Part shown: positions 5,639-9,618 of the stretch, piece by piece
Position numbering within the stretch: the first letter of the stretch is position 1
Layout: each line of letters opens with the position of its first letter
NCBI GenBank assembly: GCA_964597035.1
Contig: CAZQWM010000063.1
Coordinates: forward strand, 1 to 9,618
Direction: 5' to 3'
Source: Fen-1362 sp964597035
Lineage (GTDB): Bacteria > Planctomycetota > Phycisphaerae > Sedimentisphaerales > Anaerobacaceae
Length of the DNA: 9,618 bases
The notes under the pieces: generated by a model
The model's database searches: none
What the model saw: the letters and a program-made list of their open reading frames with translations, nothing else
What the model was told of the DNA's origin: nothing
Translations under genes and position numbers: made by a program

Positions 5639-5663
5639 GATTGAACAAATGCGTGGTAAAAAT

Positions 5664-5751
5664 CCCCGCGGCCTGTGCCCAAGGTGCGAGTGAGCGGAGT
5701 ACAAAGCCCCCGCGGCCTGTGCCCAAGGTGCGCCTGAGCGGGATATAAAAA
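5664..5751. repeat. Two 44-bp tandem repeats
   Basis: The unit beginning CCCCGCGGCCTGTGCCCAAG occurs at 5664 and again at 5708. The first 25 bases are identical, and TGAGCGG is shared further on. The tails differ (GTACAAAG against ATATAAAA). The pair lies between the ppdK terminator and the RES promoter. Confidence 0.8.
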
Positions 5752-5779
5752 AGGCCCGGCCGAATTCCGACCGGGCCTT
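5747..5779 (-). terminator. Intrinsic terminator of ppdK
   Basis: On the minus strand the stem GGCCCGG/CCGGGCC (5771-5777 with 5753-5759), extended by two A-T pairs, has an 11-base loop and is followed by a run of six T (5747-5752). It lies 64 bases after the ppdK stop codon. Confidence 0.85.
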
Positions 5780-5798
5780 CACTGCCTCTAATACGAGC

Positions 5799-5840
5799 AT
5801 CGAGTATCCAGTATCGAGTATCAAGCATCGAGTATCGAGC
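5799..5840. repeat. Three 14-bp tandem repeats in the ppdK 3' untranslated region
   Basis: ATCGAGTATC occurs at 5799, 5813 and 5827, each followed by a four-base variable tail (CAGT, AAGC, GAGC). The array ends two bases before the ppdK stop codon and would be transcribed with it. From memory, similar ATCGAGTATC arrays occur in other environmental planctomycete-like genomes. Confidence 0.85.
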
Positions 5841-5842
5841 AA

Positions 5843-8551
5843 CTAGTTGTTGACTACCGCCTGTGCCGCCGCTAATCGTGCTATCGGGACTCTGAAAGGC
5901 GAGCAGGATACGTAATTCATTCCCACCCTGTGGCAAAAATCTATACTATCCGGGTCACCGCCGTGCTCGCCGCAAATCCCGACCTTCAAATTCTTACGAG
6001 TCCTTCGGCCGAGCTTTGTTCCTATCTCGACTAATTTGCCGACTCCGGTCAGGTCCAGTGACTGGAACGGGTCGGCAGCGTAAATCTTTTTATTGACGTA
6101 TTCGCCTAAGAACTTGCCCGCGTCGTCACGAGAAAAACCCATCGTCATCTGCGTCAAATCATTTGTTCCAAAGCTGAAAAACTCCGCTTCTTTGGCAATC
6201 TCATCCGCCGTCAGCGCAGCACGCGGGACCTCAATCATAGTGCCGACGAGAAAATCGAGCTTTGTCTTTCTCTGCTTGAAGACCATCTTGATTTCATCGA
6301 GTATTTCGTCCTTGACGTTCTTTAATTCGGCCACCGTCCCGACAAGCGGAATCATAATCTCCGGCTTAACGACGACGCCCTTTTTCTTCATATTCAAAGC
6401 CGACTCGATAATGGCCCTGGCCTGCATCCTGTAAATAGCCGGGTATGTAATCGCCAATCGACAGCCGCGATGGCCCAGCATCGGGTTGAACTCGTGAAGC
6501 TGCTCGACCTTTGCCTTGACCGCAGCCGGCTTGACTTTCAATCTCTTTGCCATTTCCTTCTGCGTCGCGTCATCCTGCGGCAGGAACTCGTGCAAAGGCG
6601 GGTCGAGCAGTCGAATCGTAACGGGCAGTCCGGTCATCGCCTTAAATATTCCCTCGAAATCCTTCCTCTGGTAGGGCAGCAGCTTGGCAAGGGCGCCTTC
6701 GAACTGCTTTTTAGCAACGGCGTATTGTTTTTCAACCTGCTTCTTTTGCTTTGCATCCTTTGCCTTATCCAGCTCTTTCAGCATCACCGCGTAATCGTCC
6801 GCAGCAAGAATCATCTGCCTTACGGCCCAGATGCGGTCGCCCTCGAAGAACATGTGCTCCGTCCTGCACAGGCCGATACCTTCGGCGCCGAAGTCCCTGG
6901 CGCGTTTCGAGTCTTCCGGCGTATCGGCATTGGTACGCACGCCTAACTTTCGCACGTCGTCGCAGATTTTGAGGAACTTGCCGAAATCGCCGCTAAGCGT
7001 CGGCTCCATCGTCGCTAATTGCCCGGTCATAACCTCGCCGCTGGTCCCGTCCAAGCTTATCCAGTCGCCTTCCTTAATAACGGTCTTGCCAACGGTCATT
7101 TTCCTGGTCTTATAGTTGATATCGAGGGCACCGACGCCTGCCACGCAGCATTTGCCCATCCCGCGAGCAACCACCGCTGCGTGACTGGTCATACCGCCTC
7201 GCGCCGTCAAAATACCCTGTGCCGCGTCCATTCCGCCGATATCTTCCGGGCTGGTTTCGATTCGAATCAGGATGACCTTTTTACCCTTATCGCGCCACGC
7301 CTCTGCCGTATCGGCATCGAAGACCACCTGGCCGACCGCCGCACCCGGTGATGCAGGCAGCCCTTTGGCGATAACGTTTCGCTTTGCCTTCGTGTCGAAG
7401 TGCGGGTGCAGCAGCCGGTCCAACTGCTCCGGCGTCACACGCATCACCGCGGTTTCATTAGTAATCAGCCGCTCTGCAACCATATCCACCGCCACCTTCA
7501 CCGCCGACTCCGCCGTCCGCTTACCCGTCCGCGTCTGTAATATATATAACTTTCTATTTTGTATCGTAAATTCCATATCCTGCATGTCCCTGTAGTGCTT
7601 TTCGAGGCGGGTCATGAGGGAGGTGAGTTCTTTGTAGGCCTTTGGCATGACGCTTTTTAGCTTTTTGAGCTCGATGGGGGTTCGGATTCCGGCGACGACG
7701 TCCTCACCCTGCGCGTTCATGAGGAACTCGCCGTAGAACTCCTTTTTACCGTTGCTGGGATTTCGGGTGAAACAAACACCGGTGCCGCAATCGCTGCCCA
7801 TATTGCCGAAGACCATTGCCTGGACGTTGACGGCTGTTCCCAATAAACCAGTTATATTGTTCAGGCGGCGATAGGTCACGGCGCGGTCAATCATCCACGA
7901 GCCGATGACGGCGTTAATTGCGTGCCGAAGCTGGGTTTTGGCATCCTGCGGGAACAGACTGCCGACGTGCTTTTTGTACACGGCTTTGTACCTGTCCACG
8001 ACGGCTTTTAGCTGGTCCGCACTCAGCTCGTTATCGAGCTTGACGCGTGCCTTGACCTTTGCCTTGTGAATTTCCTCTTCGAAGTAGTCGTGGTCGCAGC
8101 CCATGACGACGTCGCCGAACATATCGATAAAGCGGCGGTAGATATCCCACACGAAGCGGGGATTTTTGGTCTTTTTGATGATGCCTTCAACGACGGTATC
8201 GTTGAGGCCGAGATTGAGGACGGTGTTCATCATACCGGGCATCGAGATGGCGGCGCCGCTGCGGACGCTTACGAGCAGGGGCTTGTTCGGGTCGCTGAAC
8301 TTGGCGTTCATCACGCGTTCGAGCTTTGCGACATTGTCGTTAATCTGCCTGTCGAGGCCGGCCGGCCATTTGCCCTTGTTTTTATAGTACTGGTCGCAGA
8401 CCTCAGTAGAGATTGTAAAGCCCGGCGGAACGGGAATCTTGAGGTTGGTCATCTCTGCGAGGTTGGCGCCTTTTCCGCCCAAGAGCTCTTTCATTTTCGC
8501 GTTTCCTTCGGCCCTGCCGTTGCCGAAGAAGTAAACCATCTTCTTAGCCAT
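5843..8551 (-). CDS. ppdK: Pyruvate, phosphate dikinase
   Basis: This 902-residue cytoplasmic enzyme interconverts pyruvate + ATP + phosphate with phosphoenolpyruvate + AMP + diphosphate, serving glycolysis or gluconeogenesis. The N-terminal nucleotide-binding domain starts with GNAKMKELLGGKGANLAEM (about 16-34) and has SVRSGAAISMPGMMNTVLNL (about 95-114). The central swivelling domain carries GGMTSHAAVVARGMG, with catalytic His457 and the adjacent regulatory-type Thr455. The C-terminal PEP/pyruvate barrel shows ADEIAKEAEFFSFGTNDLTQ and VGICGEHGGDPDSIDF with the catalytic Cys860. The length is full for the family (about 870-900) and all key residues are present. I chose the ATG at 8551 because AAAGGAGAT lies just upstream and MAKKMVYFFG matches the usual N-terminus; an in-frame GTG at 8578 would add nine residues. 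It is transcribed alone, with a predicted promoter at 8637-8665 and a strong terminator. G/C strand bias changes inside the gene near 7560-7600. Confidence 0.98.
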   Translation of the reverse strand: MAKKMVYFFGNGRAEGNAKMKELLGGKGANLAEMTNLKIPVPPGFTISTEVCDQYYKNKGKWPAGLDRQINDNVAKLERVMNAKFSDPNKPLLVSVRSGAAISMPGMMNTVLNLGLNDTVVEGIIKKTKNPRFVWDIYRRFIDMFGDVVMGCDHDYFEEEIHKAKVKARVKLDNELSADQLKAVVDRYKAVYKKHVGSLFPQDAKTQLRHAINAVIGSWMIDRAVTYRRLNNITGLLGTAVNVQAMVFGNMGSDCGTGVCFTRNPSNGKKEFYGEFLMNAQGEDVVAGIRTPIELKKLKSVMPKAYKELTSLMTRLEKHYRDMQDMEFTIQNRKLYILQTRTGKRTAESAVKVAVDMVAERLITNETAVMRVTPEQLDRLLHPHFDTKAKRNVIAKGLPASPGAAVGQVVFDADTAEAWRDKGKKVILIRIETSPEDIGGMDAAQGILTARGGMTSHAAVVARGMGKCCVAGVGALDINYKTRKMTVGKTVIKEGDWISLDGTSGEVMTGQLATMEPTLSGDFGKFLKICDDVRKLGVRTNADTPEDSKRARDFGAEGIGLCRTEHMFFEGDRIWAVRQMILAADDYAVMLKELDKAKDAKQKKQVEKQYAVAKKQFEGALAKLLPYQRKDFEGIFKAMTGLPVTIRLLDPPLHEFLPQDDATQKEMAKRLKVKPAAVKAKVEQLHEFNPMLGHRGCRLAITYPAIYRMQARAIIESALNMKKKGVVVKPEIMIPLVGTVAELKNVKDEILDEIKMVFKQRKTKLDFLVGTMIEVPRAALTADEIAKEAEFFSFGTNDLTQMTMGFSRDDAGKFLGEYVNKKIYAADPFQSLDLTGVGKLVEIGTKLGRRTRKNLKVGICGEHGGDPDSIDFCHRVGMNYVSCSPFRVPIARLAAAQAVVNN

Positions 8552-8636
8552 CCCAGTTATCTCCTTTTGCTGACTCACTGAACAATATTAGCCGGATTAC
8601 GGCCTGCTCAACCCCGGCGTAAAACGAAAGTCCTGC

Positions 8637-8665
8637 AATTTATTAAATCCCAACGGTATTGTCAA
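8637..8665 (-). promoter_or_regulatory. Sigma-70-type promoter of ppdK
   Basis: On the minus strand a perfect TTGACA (8660-8665) and TAAATT (8637-8642) are separated by 17 bases. The expected start near 8630 gives a leader of about 80 bases before the ATG at 8551. The -35 box overlaps that of the divergent acetyltransferase promoter. Confidence 0.65.
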
Positions 8666-8686
8666 TGGTGAAAAAGCCGTTATACT
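8659..8686 (+). promoter_or_regulatory. Sigma-70-type promoter of the acetyltransferase gene
   Basis: TTGTCA (8659-8664) and TATACT (8681-8686) are 16 bases apart. The start point would be near 8693, giving a leader of about 95 bases that includes a CGCCG/CGGCG hairpin (8722-8726 with 8737-8741). Confidence 0.6.
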
Positions 8687-8786
8687 GCCGGATTTGGCTC
8701 CCTCGACGATTCGACTGCGCTCGCCGCAGGCGGATTCGGCGGCATTCGTGAGCATTAGAAATAATTGTCATTATCAGGGTGTAAAG

Positions 8787-9347
8787 GTGGCTGAAATAAC
8801 AGCTCAAAACAGGAAACTAAAGACCGGCCAGCTTGTAACAATCAGGACGGCCCGGCCTGATGATGCAGAGGCGATTATCAGGCACGCCAAGACGATTCTT
8901 GCCGAAGACCTTTTCAACGTTACCACCCTTGAGGAATTTCAGCAGACGGTCGAGACGGAAAGGAAGTGGATTCAGGAGCATCTTGACCACGCCGGCCGGA
9001 TTCTGTTAGTTGCGGAGTCAGGAGGGCGGATAGCAGGTATGTTGGGGGTTGAAAACGCAGGGCGAAAGCGGCTGGAGCATATCGGCAACATGCATATGAG
9101 CGTGCATCCGGAATTCAGGCGAATGGGGGTAGCTGCCGCACTGATGGATGCGGTTATCGGCTGGGCCGAAAAGGATCCTGTTATTGAGAAGCTTACGCTC
9201 GAGGTTTTCAGTACGAATGAAGCAGCAATCCGGCTGTACGAGAAGATGGGTTTTCAGCGGGAAGGGACAAGGGCAAAGGCCGTAAAACTCGGAGAGGGCA
9301 AATACGTCGATGACATTCTTATGGCGAAGTTTGTCAAAGGTGAGTGA
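8787..9347 (+). CDS. GNAT-family N-acetyltransferase
   Basis: A 186-residue cytoplasmic protein with one GNAT domain that would transfer the acetyl group of acetyl-CoA to an unknown amine. The N-terminal strand VTIRTARPDDAEAIIRHAKTI is typical. Motif A, the acetyl-CoA pyrophosphate loop, is MSVHPEFRRMGVAAALMDAVIGWA with RRMGVA at 111-116 (consensus R/QxxGxG/A). Motif B is NEAAIRLYEKMGFQREGTR (about 144-162), followed by YVDDILMAKFV. It resembles the RimI/SpeG-like and PhnO-like general type, but the substrate cannot be told. I chose the GTG at 8787, with AGGG seven bases upstream. An in-frame TTG at 8694 would lie almost on the predicted transcription start and add 31 residues read from repeat-like sequence. 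The gene is divergent from ppdK and appears to be single. Confidence 0.88.
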   Translation: MAEITAQNRKLKTGQLVTIRTARPDDAEAIIRHAKTILAEDLFNVTTLEEFQQTVETERKWIQEHLDHAGRILLVAESGGRIAGMLGVENAGRKRLEHIGNMHMSVHPEFRRMGVAAALMDAVIGWAEKDPVIEKLTLEVFSTNEAAIRLYEKMGFQREGTRAKAVKLGEGKYVDDILMAKFVKGE

Positions 9348-9359
9348 GCTACATTTTTT

Positions 9360-9417
9360 ACCGCAGAGCACCCTTCTTCGCTGTCGCTATGAAGGGCAGG
9401 CCGCTGAGAACGCAGAG
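9360..9417. repeat. CGCAGAG repeat interrupted by a small hairpin element
   Basis: ACCGCAGAG (9360-9368) and CCGCTGAGAACGCAGAG (9401-9417) look like two halves of one intergenic repeat. They are separated by about 32 bases with the stem CCCTTC (9371-9376) / GAAGGG (9391-9396). The inserted piece resembles CGCTGCGCTACGAAGGG at 1253-1269 beside the tRNA. The hairpin could weakly terminate the acetyltransferase transcript, but no T-run follows directly. Confidence 0.55.
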
Positions 9418-9440
9418 ATTATTTTTAACCAATGATTTAG

Positions 9441-9563
9441 ACTGCCACGAAAAGACACAAAAGTCACAAAACCACAAATTACACAGATTTCACGGATTTA
9501 GTCGGCCGGCGAGGCGTTCAGTAGGTGGCATTGCCACCTAGCGCAAAATAACACGGATTTTCT
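9441..9563. repeat. Composite A/C-rich repeat with palindromic insertion
   Basis: ACTGCCACGAAAAGACACAA, ACCACAAATT and ACACAGATTTCACGGATTTA form a continuous A/C-rich repeat. It is then interrupted by 9500-9551, which contains the 9-bp palindrome TAGGTGGCA/TGCCACCTA (9522-9530 with 9532-9540). CACGGATTT stands on both sides of the interruption (9491-9499 and 9552-9560), as in a target duplication. No gene is visible from 9348 to 9618, and the last 30 bases are T-rich. Confidence 0.6.
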
Positions 9564-9618
9564 ACCACGAAGCGGCTGTGTTTTGATTCAAGGGTTTTTT
9601 TAGTTTTTTTCGGGACGC

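Noticed and set aside
8066..8581. Plus-strand open frame of 171 codons inside ppdK
   Set aside because: It is antisense to the highly conserved ppdK coding sequence; its length follows from codon bias of the real gene.
8694..8786. Upstream TTG start for the acetyltransferase
   Set aside because: It would start at the predicted transcription start point without a ribosome binding site, and the extra 31 residues do not belong to the GNAT fold.
9018..9371. Minus-strand frame containing SLTFDKLR, resembling the repeat-derived FDKLR peptide
   Set aside because: It is antisense to the conserved C-terminal part of the acetyltransferase, and the DNA (AAGTTTGTCAAAGG) does not match the repeat core.

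Overview
The window looks like part of a chromosome from an uncultured Planctomycetota bacterium, probably Phycisphaerae or Sedimentisphaerales-like. This is an inference. It rests on the wording of a degenerate receiver domain, an HNH-AP2 endonuclease of a style I associate with that group, and a high density of short intergenic palindromic and tandem repeats. No marker gene proves the taxonomy.

Layout from left to right. Positions 1-345 hold the end of a pseudo-receiver gene that starts before the window. Positions 346-1267 form a gene-free block full of hairpins. It contains four spaced copies of a pyrimidine tract plus a GCTGGGTTTG/CAAACCCAGC stem-loop, a long 14-bp hairpin, two nested palindromes and a second copy of the 3' end of the neighbouring tRNA. 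Then, on the minus strand, come tRNA-His(GTG) with its promoter, a sodium/glutamate symporter-family carrier and an HNH-AP2 endonuclease-like gene. The endonuclease gene carries an in-frame 24-bp repeat insertion flanked by 12-bp direct repeats.

Positions 3592-4035 are a divergent regulatory region with one good promoter in each direction. To its right lies a plus-strand two-gene unit, a DUF5678-like small protein and a retropepsin-like aspartic protease. It converges on an AT-richer minus-strand RES-domain gene that has its own strong promoter and ribosome binding site. This middle part looks like an accessory island.

Positions 5554-5842 hold the RES promoter, two 44-bp tandem repeats, the ppdK terminator and three 14-bp tandem repeats. 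The large minus-strand gene at 5843-8551 is pyruvate, phosphate dikinase (ppdK), a core carbon-metabolism enzyme. It is divergent from a GNAT acetyltransferase gene, and the two predicted promoters share one TTGTCAA sequence as their -35 elements. The right end, after 9347, is a non-coding mosaic of short repeats, some apparently inserted into others.

I see no CRISPR array, transposase, integrase or complete prophage. The genes do not form one pathway. The main interest lies in the repeat elements (the hairpin array, the in-frame insertion, the tRNA 3'-end copy) and the small accessory protease and RES genes.
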